A stretch of 5,086 bases of DNA from Mariprofundaceae bacterium (GCA_015489095.1 WFMN01000085.1:1-5086), one strand, 5' to 3'; numbered from the stretch's first letter, positions 1 through 4,900 are shown. Notes: a model not told the origin generated them from the sequence alone. Translations and numbers: made by a program.

Positions 1-173
1 ACCGAGACCTGATGGCGGCTTTCCACCGTGCCGAACCACGGCAACGCCGCCACAAATGGGTGATGTTCTTCCACCTGAACGGTGGCGTTGTCGGCACTGT
101 ACCCCGCTGGCACCACGCCGATCAGCGCGCAGCAGAGCAGGATTGGCAACCATGCCATGCGCATGATGGTCAT
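1..173 (-). CDS. Periplasmic adaptor (membrane fusion protein) of an efflux pump, N-terminal part only
   Basis: The frame opens with ATG at 173 and is open to the window edge (57 codons seen). It begins with an n-region MTIMR, a hydrophobic stretch at residues 7-24 (AWLPILLCCALIGVVPAG) and a plausible signal peptidase I site after YSA at residue 27. After the signal comes VQVEEHHPF and then FGTVESRHQVS (residues 47-57); a 'G-T-V-E-x-R' strand just after the signal is typical of the first beta segment of RND/HlyD-type adaptors. Such proteins bridge the inner-membrane pump and the outer-membrane channel, which fits the TolC-like gene directly upstream on the same strand. GGAA about 5 nt before the ATG is a possible ribosome site; ATGs at codons 4 and 6 are alternatives. 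The class (metal or drug RND, or ABC-linked) cannot be decided from this fragment. Confidence 0.72.
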   Translation of the reverse strand, partial: MTIMRMAWLPILLCCALIGVVPAGYSADNATVQVEEHHPFVAALPWFGTVESRHQVS

Positions 174-193
174 ATCGTTCCGACGGGCTTCCG

Positions 194-265
194 GTCATTC
201 CGGCCCCCGAGCCGGAATCCAGTTGGATGGCACACCCCTGGATGCCGGATCAAGTCCGGCACGAC
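194..265. repeat. Double-hairpin intergenic repeat
   Basis: Two adjacent inverted repeats are visible. ATTCCGGC at 197-204 pairs perfectly with GCCGGAAT at 211-218 over a 6-nt loop, and TGCCGGA at 243-249 pairs with TCCGGCA at 255-261 over a 5-nt loop. The layout GTCATTCC...GGAATCCAG, then TGGATGCCGGATCAAGTCCGGCA, is a dispersed intergenic repeat pattern seen in many proteobacteria. It lies between two genes of a putative efflux operon and could act as a processing or attenuation site in the minus-strand mRNA; that role is inference. Confidence 0.72.
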
Positions 266-270
266 GGATT

Positions 271-297
271 TTTTACCGCGGAGGCGCGGAGGGGAAA
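271..297. repeat. Possible dispersed 'ACCGCGGAGGCGCGGAGG' motif
   Basis: A purine-rich internally repetitive stretch, with CGCGGAGG at 277-284 followed by CGCGGAGG at 286-293, sits between the two hairpin repeats. Motifs of the form ACCGCAGAGGCGCAGAGG recur in intergenic DNA of several proteobacteria, and this looks like a GC-shifted version. The internal near-repeat is seen directly; the family assignment is recollection and weak. Confidence 0.3.
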
Positions 298-310
298 GCG
301 CGTGGGTGCG

Positions 311-338
311 GGTCACCCCGGCGCAGGCCGGGATCCAT
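311..338. repeat. Single-hairpin intergenic repeat
   Basis: CCCGGC at 317-322 pairs with GCCGGG at 327-332 over the 4-nt loop GCAG, within the frame GTCACC...GGATCCAT. This is a well-known type of proteobacterial dispersed repeat (GTCATTCCCGCG-CAGGCGGGAATCCAT in its usual form). It lies about 10 bp after the stop codon of the outer-membrane channel gene on the minus strand. Without a downstream T-run in that direction it is not a good intrinsic terminator. Confidence 0.68.
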
Positions 339-348
339 CTTTTGTTGT

Positions 349-1755
349 TCACTCTGTTCCTCCCGTGGTCACCGGCAGGCGACCCAACACAGTGTCGAGC
401 GCCACCGTCTGTTCCATCACCGTCTGCATCAGCAGCAGCCGTTTCATGCGCTGGGAAAAATAGCGCCCCTGCAGCGTGGTGTAAGTCAGCATGCTGACAT
501 TTCCGCCAGCCAACGCCTTGCGCATCCGCTGCATCAGCCGATCCAGCGCGGGTAGCTGCCGTTGCAGTGTCGCCAGCGCATCCCATGCCAGCCGCTGATC
601 GGCAACCAGCCGCTCCACCTCCGACTGCGCCGCCGTCAGCCGATCCCGATACTCTGCCCGCAGACGGTTGCGGGTGGCACGGGCAAGGGCGATTTGGCCG
701 CGATTGCCATTCCAGAGTGGAAGGTTCAGTTGCACGAACGGTCCCAGCGTCCAGATGCCACCGGTATCCCGCAACCGATTGGCGCCAAGGGTGAACGAGG
801 GGAACTGCGCCAGAATCTGTTGGCGTACCCGTGCCTCCTGCGCCCGGTACCCCGCCTGCAACGCCAGCAGGTCGGGGCGCGAGCCGTCAAGCTGTCCCAA
901 CTGCCGCCGCAACGCTGCCGCCGGGGGCGGCGGCACCAACAACGCCTTGATTCCCGCTTTTGGTGGGACAAGCGGCAGTGGCACCAGCGGCGAGAGCCCC
1001 AGCAGCAGCGCCAGTTGATGGATGGTGGTGTTGTATTGTCGGCGGGCATCCAACCGGGAGGCTTCGCTGTCCATCATCGCGGCGCGCGCCAGACCCTCGG
1101 CGTCGAGGGTGCTGTTGCGTTTGGTGAGCGCGTGGTGTTGCAGTTGCCAGTTGCGCGTGGTTTGCCGCTGCTGCGCCGCAGTGAGTTCAAGCTGTTGCTG
1201 CTGCATGAGCGCCCGTCGATAGAGCATACGCGCCTTCCCGATCACCTGCCACTCCTGCCACAGCACCTGCAGATAGCGGCTGCGTGCCTGCTTGGTTGCC
1301 GCATCCTTGCGGGCGGATCGCGTGATCAGCGCCTGCAGATCGAAGCCCAGCCCCAAGCCGTAAGCGGTCACCGTCGCCGGGGTGTTGCCGGGTGGCACAT
1401 CCGCCGAGAGCAACAGTTGCGGATCGGGCAGCAGCCCCGCCTGCACCAGCTTCGCCGCTGCCTGCTGCAGGGTGGTCTGCAACGCTGCCAGATGGGGGTT
1501 GTTGAGCACCGCCAGTTTGATGATCGCATCCTCATCCAACCCGTCGGCGACCTTAACCACACCAAGGCGCCAGCGATCCGGCAGTTCAGCATGGCGGGAG
1601 GCATCGGTACGCAATTGATCCACCCGATCCAGCAATCCCGCCGTTGTCTGCAGCGGAAGCGGCTGGTAGCCGGCGCAGCCGACCAGCAGGGCGGGCAGCG
1701 CGAGCCACAGCCTGCGCCGTGCTCCTCTTCCCTGCTGTCTCCTCTCTCTTGTCAT
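349..1755 (-). CDS. TolC-family outer-membrane efflux lipoprotein
   Basis: Encodes 468 residues from the chosen ATG. The N-terminus is Arg-rich (MTRERR...RRR, residues 1-15) followed by LWLALPALLVGC, a lipobox (LVGC, Cys27) with Ala at +2, expected to send the lipoprotein to the outer membrane. The body shows the two-repeat pattern of the outer membrane efflux family (OEP): 'IIKLAVLNNPHLAALQTTLQQAAAKL.QAGLLPDPQL' near the start, long Gln/Arg/Ala-rich coiled-coil helices, and a second repeat with 'RPDLLALQAGYRAQEARVRQQ...FPSFTLGAN', then 'GPFVQLNLPLWNGNRGQIALARA'. These are the signatures of a trimeric channel with a periplasmic alpha-helical tunnel. The length is normal for the family. A GTG at 1821 would add 22 residues before the signal and lacks a ribosome site, whereas the ATG at 1755 puts the signal at the N-terminus, with AGGGGG 12 nt upstream. 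It is followed by the adaptor gene on the same strand. Substrate unknown; cation or drug efflux is plausible. Confidence 0.88.
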   Translation of the reverse strand: MTRERRQQGRGARRRLWLALPALLVGCAGYQPLPLQTTAGLLDRVDQLRTDASRHAELPDRWRLGVVKVADGLDEDAIIKLAVLNNPHLAALQTTLQQAAAKLVQAGLLPDPQLLLSADVPPGNTPATVTAYGLGLGFDLQALITRSARKDAATKQARSRYLQVLWQEWQVIGKARMLYRRALMQQQQLELTAAQQRQTTRNWQLQHHALTKRNSTLDAEGLARAAMMDSEASRLDARRQYNTTIHQLALLLGLSPLVPLPLVPPKAGIKALLVPPPPAAALRRQLGQLDGSRPDLLALQAGYRAQEARVRQQILAQFPSFTLGANRLRDTGGIWTLGPFVQLNLPLWNGNRGQIALARATRNRLRAEYRDRLTAAQSEVERLVADQRLAWDALATLQRQLPALDRLMQRMRKALAGGNVSMLTYTTLQGRYFSQRMKRLLLMQTVMEQTVALDTVLGRLPVTTGGTE

Positions 1756-1839
1756 GTGCGACCGTTGCCCCCTGTTGCTTCGCCAGCGTTCTAGCCATCT
1801 CCCTGTAACAAGACAAGTCACTCGGTGCGGGCACGGACA

Positions 1840-2559
1840 TCACCCGCCCTTGCGCAGCGTGCGCGCCAAGGCGAGGGCGGCGCTGGCGTGGTGCTGGCGC
1901 GCCAGTGTGCGCGCGGCAAAGTGGAGGGTGGCGCCGGTGGTCATGATGTCGTCCACCAGCCAGATGGTGGCATCGCCGGCGAGCGTGGGTTGGTGGTCGG
2001 TATCGAGGGTGAAGGCGCGGCGCAGGTTGTTGCGGCGCTCCTTGTGGCTCAATGAGGATTGGCGCGGTTGGTTGCCGGTGCGCCGCAGCCAGCGCCACTC
2101 CCACCGGCAGCCGGTGATGGCGGCGATCATGCGGCAGAGGTTGGCGGCGTGGTGCTGGCCGGTCCGGCGCATGCGCGCCAGTGGCATCGGGATGGGAATG
2201 AGCAGGTCGTGCGGTTGGATGGTCTGCCGCAGGGTGTCTCCGGCGACGGTAAGCAGCCAGTCGATGGCGCGCTCGTCGCCGCCCAGCTTCCACTGCAGGA
2301 TGGCGTCGCGCACGGCCTCTTTGTAGGCGTAGAGGGCAACCGCGCGCCGGTGGGCGGGGGGATCGTTCAGGCAACTGCCGCAGGTGCCGGGCAGCGCCCC
2401 CTCCGGCAGGGGCAGCGCGCAGCGGGGGCAGAGCCGTGGCTGCGGCAGCGGGGTGATCGCCTGACTACAGCGCCGGCAGAGGGTTGCATCATGGGCAATC
2501 GGCTGCTGGCAGATGCAACAGGCGGGCGGAAACAGCAGATGGCGCAGCGAAGACCACAT
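1840..2559 (-). CDS. comF: ComF family phosphoribosyltransferase-like protein
   Basis: Encodes 239 residues with all ComF/GntX hallmarks. Two zinc knuckles sit at the N-terminus: Cys14/17 with Cys28/31, and Cys44/47 with Cys60/63. Then come 'LIPIPMPLARMRRTGQHHAANL' (family consensus P-V-P-L-x(4)-R-x-R-G-F-N-Q), 'SSLSHKERRNNLRRAF' (consensus L-S-x-x-E-R-x-x-N-V-x-G-A-F) and the PRPP loop 'IWLVDDIMTTGAT' at residues 199-211, with the DD and TTGAT phosphate-binding signature. In naturally competent bacteria ComF is a cytoplasmic factor for uptake of transforming DNA; in others the family's role is unsettled. TTG at 2595 would add 12 residues, but MWSSLRHLLFPPACC from the ATG at 2559 is the usual ComF start. 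No strong Shine-Dalgarno is visible. It is the first gene of a minus-strand series, 84 bp before the efflux lipoprotein, and divergent from the toxin-antitoxin module. Confidence 0.93.
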   Translation of the reverse strand: MWSSLRHLLFPPACCICQQPIAHDATLCRRCSQAITPLPQPRLCPRCALPLPEGALPGTCGSCLNDPPAHRRAVALYAYKEAVRDAILQWKLGGDERAIDWLLTVAGDTLRQTIQPHDLLIPIPMPLARMRRTGQHHAANLCRMIAAITGCRWEWRWLRRTGNQPRQSSLSHKERRNNLRRAFTLDTDHQPTLAGDATIWLVDDIMTTGATLHFAARTLARQHHASAALALARTLRKGG

Positions 2560-2624
2560 GGTGGTGAGCGTACCGGCAGGCGCATGCCGGGGCAACGGTG
2601 CCGGTTGCTGCGCGGTCGAATGAC

Positions 2625-2644
2625 GGAATTACGGGGACAGTTTA
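2625..2644. repeat. Possible dispersed repeat fragment at the island edge (GGAATTACGGGGACAG)
   Basis: The string at 2625-2640 resembles a dispersed sequence I recall from intergenic regions of gammaproteobacteria, often beside REP-associated transposase-like genes. It sits exactly where composition changes from GC-rich backbone to the A+T-richer toxin-antitoxin module. The sequence and its position are seen; membership of a repeat family is recollection, and no second copy occurs in this window. Confidence 0.3.
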
Positions 2645-2655
2645 TCGATTTGTAT

Positions 2656-2684
2656 TTGACACATCGGGTACTGCAGTACACAAT
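2656..2684 (+). promoter_or_regulatory. Sigma-70-type promoter of the toxin-antitoxin operon
   Basis: A consensus -35 TTGACA at 2656-2661 is followed, after 17 nt, by CACAAT at 2679-2684 (4 of 6 matches to TATAAT). The predicted transcription start falls at about 2690-2692, essentially on the toxin ATG at 2691, which implies a leaderless or nearly leaderless mRNA. No Shine-Dalgarno is seen upstream of that ATG. Confidence 0.62.
2668..2679. promoter_or_regulatory. Palindromic operator inside the toxin-antitoxin promoter
   Basis: GTACTGCAGTAC is a perfect 12-bp palindrome occupying the spacer between -35 and -10 and touching the first base of the -10 box. Antitoxins with a helix-turn-helix usually repress their own operon by binding a palindrome in just this place, so it is the natural operator candidate for the antitoxin encoded at 2991-3293. 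The palindrome is seen; binding is inferred. Confidence 0.6.
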
Positions 2685-2690
2685 ACGGTC

Positions 2691-2981
2691 ATGAAGACCA
2701 TATACACCACTGATATTTTTGATCAATGGTTTGCCAGATTGCGCAATAAGGTTGCTGTCGCAAAAATAAGAAGTCGCATAGACAGGCTTGAAATGGGCAA
2801 TGCCGGAGATGTAAAGGCAGTTGGTGAAGGCGTGTATGAAATGCGTATCCATACAGGCGCTGGTTATCGCATCTATTTTGTGGAACGCGGCCTTGAGATT
2901 GTGGTCTTGCTTTGTGGCGGTGATAAATCCAGCCAGCAAAAAGATATTGAAAAAGCCAAACAGCTTGCGAAAGAGCTTTAG
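2691..2981 (+). CDS. RelE/ParE-superfamily toxin (HI1419/HigB-like, Gp49-related)
   Basis: Encodes 96 residues, the normal length for this family. The fold signature is clear: helix 1 'FDQWFARLRNKVAVAKIRSRIDRLEMGN' (10-37), then 'GDVKAVGEGVYEMRIHTGAGYRIYF' (39-63) and 'VVLLCGGDKSSQQKDIEKAKQLAKEL' (71-96). The pattern G-x-G-V-Y-E-x-R-I-x-x-G-x-G-Y-R-x-Y-F and L-L-x-G-G-D-K-x-x-Q-x-x-D-I-x-x-A is that of the addiction-module killer family paired with HI1420-like antidotes. Family members are thought to act as translation-dependent mRNA endonucleases; basic residues such as Arg52, Arg60 and Lys79 are candidates for RNA contact. The frame is open further upstream, but the ATG at 2691 gives the conserved 'MKTIYTTDIFDQWF' start and fits the promoter. 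The antitoxin begins 9 nt after the stop. Confidence 0.92.
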   Translation: MKTIYTTDIFDQWFARLRNKVAVAKIRSRIDRLEMGNAGDVKAVGEGVYEMRIHTGAGYRIYFVERGLEIVVLLCGGDKSSQQKDIEKAKQLAKEL

Positions 2982-2985
2982 GAGG
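2980..2985 (+). promoter_or_regulatory. Strong ribosome binding site of the antitoxin, overlapping the toxin stop
   Basis: A perfect AGGAGG ends 5 nt before the antitoxin ATG at 2991, and its first two bases are the last two of the toxin's TAG stop codon (2979-2981). Termination on the toxin should therefore deliver ribosomes to the antitoxin start. The contrast with the toxin, which has no visible ribosome site, favours antitoxin excess. Confidence 0.75.
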
Positions 2986-2990
2986 CCGAT

Positions 2991-3293
2991 ATGGCTGTGA
3001 AACTAAAAAGATGGGATGTTGCAGAACAGCTCAACACAGAGGAAGAGATGCAATTATACCTTGAAGCGTGTACCGAAGAAGATGACGGTGACGGTGTGAT
3101 GATTCGCCATGCGCTTGCAAATATTGCACGCGCCAAAAACATGAGTGCGTTGGCGAAAAAAACCGGCGTGAGCCGTAAAGGGCTATACAAAGCGCTCTCC
3201 GAAGATGGCAATCCATCGTTTGCCCTGATCCTTAAATTGACCCGGGCTCTTGGCTTGCGGTTAAAGATTTTTCGGCCTGATATTACCCCCTAA
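2991..3293 (+). CDS. HTH antitoxin of a type II toxin-antitoxin module (HI1420/HigA-like)
   Basis: Encodes 100 residues, the usual length for the probable addiction-module antidote family. An N-terminal segment 'KRWDVAEQLNTEEEMQLYLEACTEEDDGD' (6-34) is typical of HI1420-like proteins. It is followed by 'GVMIRHALANIARAKNMSALAKKTGVSRKGLYKALSEDGNPSFALILKLTRALGLRLKI' (35-93), in which residues about 51-70 form the Xre-type helix-turn-helix ('MSALAKKTGVSRKGLYKALS') and 'GNPSF' precedes the next helix. It should neutralise the toxin encoded just upstream and repress the shared promoter through the palindrome at 2668-2679. Codons are more A+T-rich than in the comF and efflux genes to the left, consistent with acquisition as a module. 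No convincing terminator follows the stop. Confidence 0.92.
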   Translation: MAVKLKRWDVAEQLNTEEEMQLYLEACTEEDDGDGVMIRHALANIARAKNMSALAKKTGVSRKGLYKALSEDGNPSFALILKLTRALGLRLKIFRPDITP

Positions 3294-3383
3294 GGAGCCA
3301 TTTTCATCCTCAACAATGCGCTTGCGTTGATCGGGGTCGAAGTAAGCGAATGATTTCGCAATCGGAGAGGGCGCCTACGGTTG
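3294..3383. other. Gene-poor stretch after the antitoxin; no firm feature
   Basis: No RNA gene, terminator or intact gene is visible here. The minus strand has a stop-free run of 36 codons (about 3237-3378) including 'AKSFAYFDPDQRKRIVEDENGS', which reads like protein but has no start codon, begins just after a stop and ends inside the antisense of the antitoxin gene. It may be a gene remnant that I do not recognise. AGGAG just after the antitoxin stop is not followed by a credible frame. Confidence 0.35.
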
Positions 3384-3501
3384 TTACCCGCGCCTAACCT
3401 TTTCCAACTGTCGCATTAGCAGCGGCGGGGAGATCATCCGCACATCGCCGCCGATGGGATACTCCTCCACGCCGCCATAGACGATCACCCTTTGTGTCGC
3501 G
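3384..3501 (-). pseudogene. C-terminal remnant of a DUF4143-type ATPase, opposite strand
   Basis: Read on the minus strand, the segment encodes 'ATQRVIVYGGVEEYPIGGDVRMISPPLL' followed by 'MRQLEKVRRG' and a TAA stop (3384-3386). An R-V-x-V-Y-G-G-(D) strand followed by a short loop and a last strand ending near the stop is how DUF4143 ATPases usually finish; compare 'VNLVIYGGDASQHRSQGSVISW' in the plus-strand ATPase of this window. Nothing recognisable precedes it: the frame enters the 246-bp repeat at 3502 and meets a stop at 3543-3545. It is a different family member from the plus-strand gene, not a recent inverted copy, and is most likely the stump of a gene cut off by the rearrangement that placed the repeat here. 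Confidence 0.55.
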
Positions 3502-3747
3502 CCGATGCGGGCACCTGTCCGATGCTTTGATGTACCCGCGTTTCAATCCATCGTGCCAACATACCTCGAAATGCAGGATGTCAACTCCGAAATATCAAGG
3601 TTTTCGCCTTGGGTCGACCGGAATGGAATGGGTCGCAGGGCTTAAAACGCGGTGTTTGCCCCTGAAAAGGTGACCCTAAGCTGAAAAATGGATGGTTTTT
3701 CGCTTGTGACGGCTTATTTTACAACGTGTTGGCTTGGTTCGACCCCG
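3502..3747 (+). repeat. Unidentified direct repeat, copy A
   Basis: This 246-bp stretch recurs at 4714-4960 in the same orientation. By hand alignment I count about 33 differences including one 1-bp indel, so roughly 87 % identity. Both copies start at CCGATGCGGGCACCTGTCC and end at GGCTTGGTTCGACCCCG. Weak similarity continues for about 8 bp beyond the right end. I see no terminal inverted repeats and no transposase. Copy A is bordered by a broken minus-strand ATPase remnant on the left and a 5'-truncated plus-strand ATPase on the right, and provides that ATPase's start codon at 3688. Confidence 0.85.
3636..3664. other. Hairpin within repeat copy A
   Basis: CAGGGC at 3636-3641 pairs with the GCCCCTG at 3658-3664 (one unpaired C), and AAAC at 3645-3648 pairs with GTTT at 3654-3657 over the loop GCGGT. 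The same structure exists in copy B although the loop and inner stem differ between copies. Confidence 0.5.
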
Positions 3748-4689
3748 GATTATCAGGATGGCCGACCCGGAAGATTTATCCTCACCGGATCGCAGAATTT
3801 TGCACTGTCACAGGCGGTTTCCCAAACGCTGGCAGGGAGGTGCGGCTTGCTGACGCGGCTGCCGCCAAGCGCATCCGAATTGGCCGGGTTCAGCAACGCT
3901 CCCGATATGCTCTACCCCCTTTTGTGGCAAGGAGCATATCCGCGGATTTACGATCAGAATATCCCGGCTCGTCAGTGGCTGTCAGACTATCTGGCGACCT
4001 ATGTTCAGCGCGATGTGCGCCAGATACTCAATGTCGGAAATATGGAGAGTTTTCTTCAGTTTCTTCGCCTGTGCGCCGGACGGACGGGGCAGGAGATCAA
4101 CTACTCCGCACTCGGCGCCGATGCCGGTGTCTCCCACAATACCGCCCGTGCCTGGCTCTCCATCCTTGAAAGTAGCTATATTATCCACCGCTTGCCGGCA
4201 TGGCACGCCAATGTCCGCAAGCAGATCACAAAAACTGCCAAGCTCCACTTTGTGGACAGTGGGTTGGCTTGTCATCTTCTCGGTATCAGGGCAGCCGATC
4301 AGCTGCCGTTCCATCCGCTGCGTGGTGCGATCTTTGAAAGCTGGGTGGTATCGGAAATCTACAAACAGCTCGCCAATCGTGGTGAGCAGATCACGGCGTT
4401 CCATTATCGGGAGAGTCGGGGGATCGAGATGGATCTGATGGTTCATCTCGGCGATACCCTGTACGCGATTGAGATTAAATCTGGAAGCACGATATCATCG
4501 GGATTCTTCAAGAATTTCGATCCCTTTTCTGATCGGATGTCCGCCACCCCATTGCCCAGAAAAATCGTAAACCTTGTGATCTATGGAGGGGACGCGAGCC
4601 AGCATCGATCGCAAGGAAGTGTGATCTCTTGGCGGGAGTTGGGTCGGATATTTGCACAGCCGTCAAGCTCGGTAAAATCTAGCCATTGA
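3688..4689 (+). CDS. DUF4143-type ATPase lacking its P-loop half (probable pseudogene)
   Basis: Encodes 333 residues. Residues 27-51, 'PGRFILTGSQNF..SQAVSQTLAGR', match the sensor-1 strand and arginine region of AAA_14/DUF4143 ATPases. After that come 'WQGAYPRIYDQ' (80-90), 'WLSDYLATYVQRDVRQILNVGN' (97-118), a winged-helix-like segment 'INYSALGADAGVSHNTARAWLSILESSYII' (137-166), 'LHFVDSGLACHLLGI' (186-200), and a PD-(D/E)XK-like core: 'GAIFESWVVSEI' (213-224, Glu217), 'EMDLMV' (247-252, Asp249) and 'AIEIKSG' (260-266, Glu262, Lys264). Intact members have about 80-90 further residues before 'RPGRFILTGS' carrying Walker A and Walker B; here these are absent, and the first 20 codons come from the repeat ending at 3747. 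ATP hydrolysis is therefore unlikely. There is no good ribosome site before the ATG. Full-length relatives are common accessory genes of uncertain function. Confidence 0.82.
   Translation: MDGFSLVTAYFTTCWLGSTPDYQDGRPGRFILTGSQNFALSQAVSQTLAGRCGLLTRLPPSASELAGFSNAPDMLYPLLWQGAYPRIYDQNIPARQWLSDYLATYVQRDVRQILNVGNMESFLQFLRLCAGRTGQEINYSALGADAGVSHNTARAWLSILESSYIIHRLPAWHANVRKQITKTAKLHFVDSGLACHLLGIRAADQLPFHPLRGAIFESWVVSEIYKQLANRGEQITAFHYRESRGIEMDLMVHLGDTLYAIEIKSGSTISSGFFKNFDPFSDRMSATPLPRKIVNLVIYGGDASQHRSQGSVISWRELGRIFAQPSSSVKSSH
4549..4668 (+). repeat. 120-bp segment duplicated exactly, first copy (ATPase codons 288-327)
   Basis: Every base from CCATTGCCC at 4549 to CGTCAAGC at 4668 is repeated at 4967-5086, an offset of 418 bp, with no mismatch. 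It encodes ATPase residues 288-327, including the conserved 'IVNLVIYGGD' strand. The right end of the match is set only by the window edge, so the duplication may be longer. Confidence 0.93.
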
Positions 4690-4848
4690 GAATGAAGAGG
4701 TGCCTAGAGCTTACCGATGCGGGCACCTGTCCGATGCCTTGACGCACCCGCATTTCAATCTATCGTGGCAACATACCTCGAAATAAAGGAGGTGGATTCC
4801 GAAATAACAAGGTTTTCGCCTTGGCCACGACCGGAATGGAATGGATCG

Positions 4849-4877
4849 CAGGGCTTAAAACACAGGTTTTGCCCCTG
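4849..4877. other. Hairpin within repeat copy B
   Basis: CAGGGC at 4849-4854 pairs with GCCCCTG at 4871-4877 (one unpaired C), and AAAAC at 4857-4861 pairs with GTTTT at 4866-4870 over the loop ACAG. It corresponds to the hairpin at 3636-3664 in copy A. There is no T-run after it, so a terminator is not supported. Confidence 0.5.
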
Positions 4878-4900
4878 AAAAGCTGGCTCTAAGCCGAAAA

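Noticed and set aside
12..586. Several overlapping plus- and minus-strand frames across the left edge and intergenic repeats
   Set aside because: They run through hairpin repeats and antisense to the adaptor and channel genes; their translations are low-complexity and Arg/Pro-rich.
562..1794. Long plus-strand open frame of about 410 codons antisense to the TolC-like gene
   Set aside because: It is the complement of a clearly coding, GC-rich gene. Its translation is Arg/Gln-rich with no domain pattern, whereas the minus-strand frame has a lipobox and both efflux repeats.
1756..1821. Upstream GTG start (1821) for the outer-membrane lipoprotein
   Set aside because: It would place 22 polar residues before the signal peptide and has no ribosome site; the ATG at 1755 gives a normal lipoprotein signal.
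1586..2374. Minus-strand frame of 262 codons overlapping comF and the channel start
   Set aside because: It is a shifted frame of the ComF gene, rich in Arg/Pro/His, without family motifs.
2598..2690. N-terminal extension of the toxin to 2598
   Set aside because: It would cross the promoter and the palindrome. The extra residues are not part of the family, and the ATG at 2691 gives the conserved start.
3294..3420. Intrinsic terminator after the antitoxin
   Set aside because: GC-rich short pairings exist near 3369-3395, but there is no stable stem followed by a T-run.
3726..4169. Plus-strand 147-codon frame overlapping the truncated ATPase
   Set aside because: It is a shifted frame of the ATPase gene. 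Only the first few codons (LAWFDP, in the repeat) might matter, and those are treated with the repeat.
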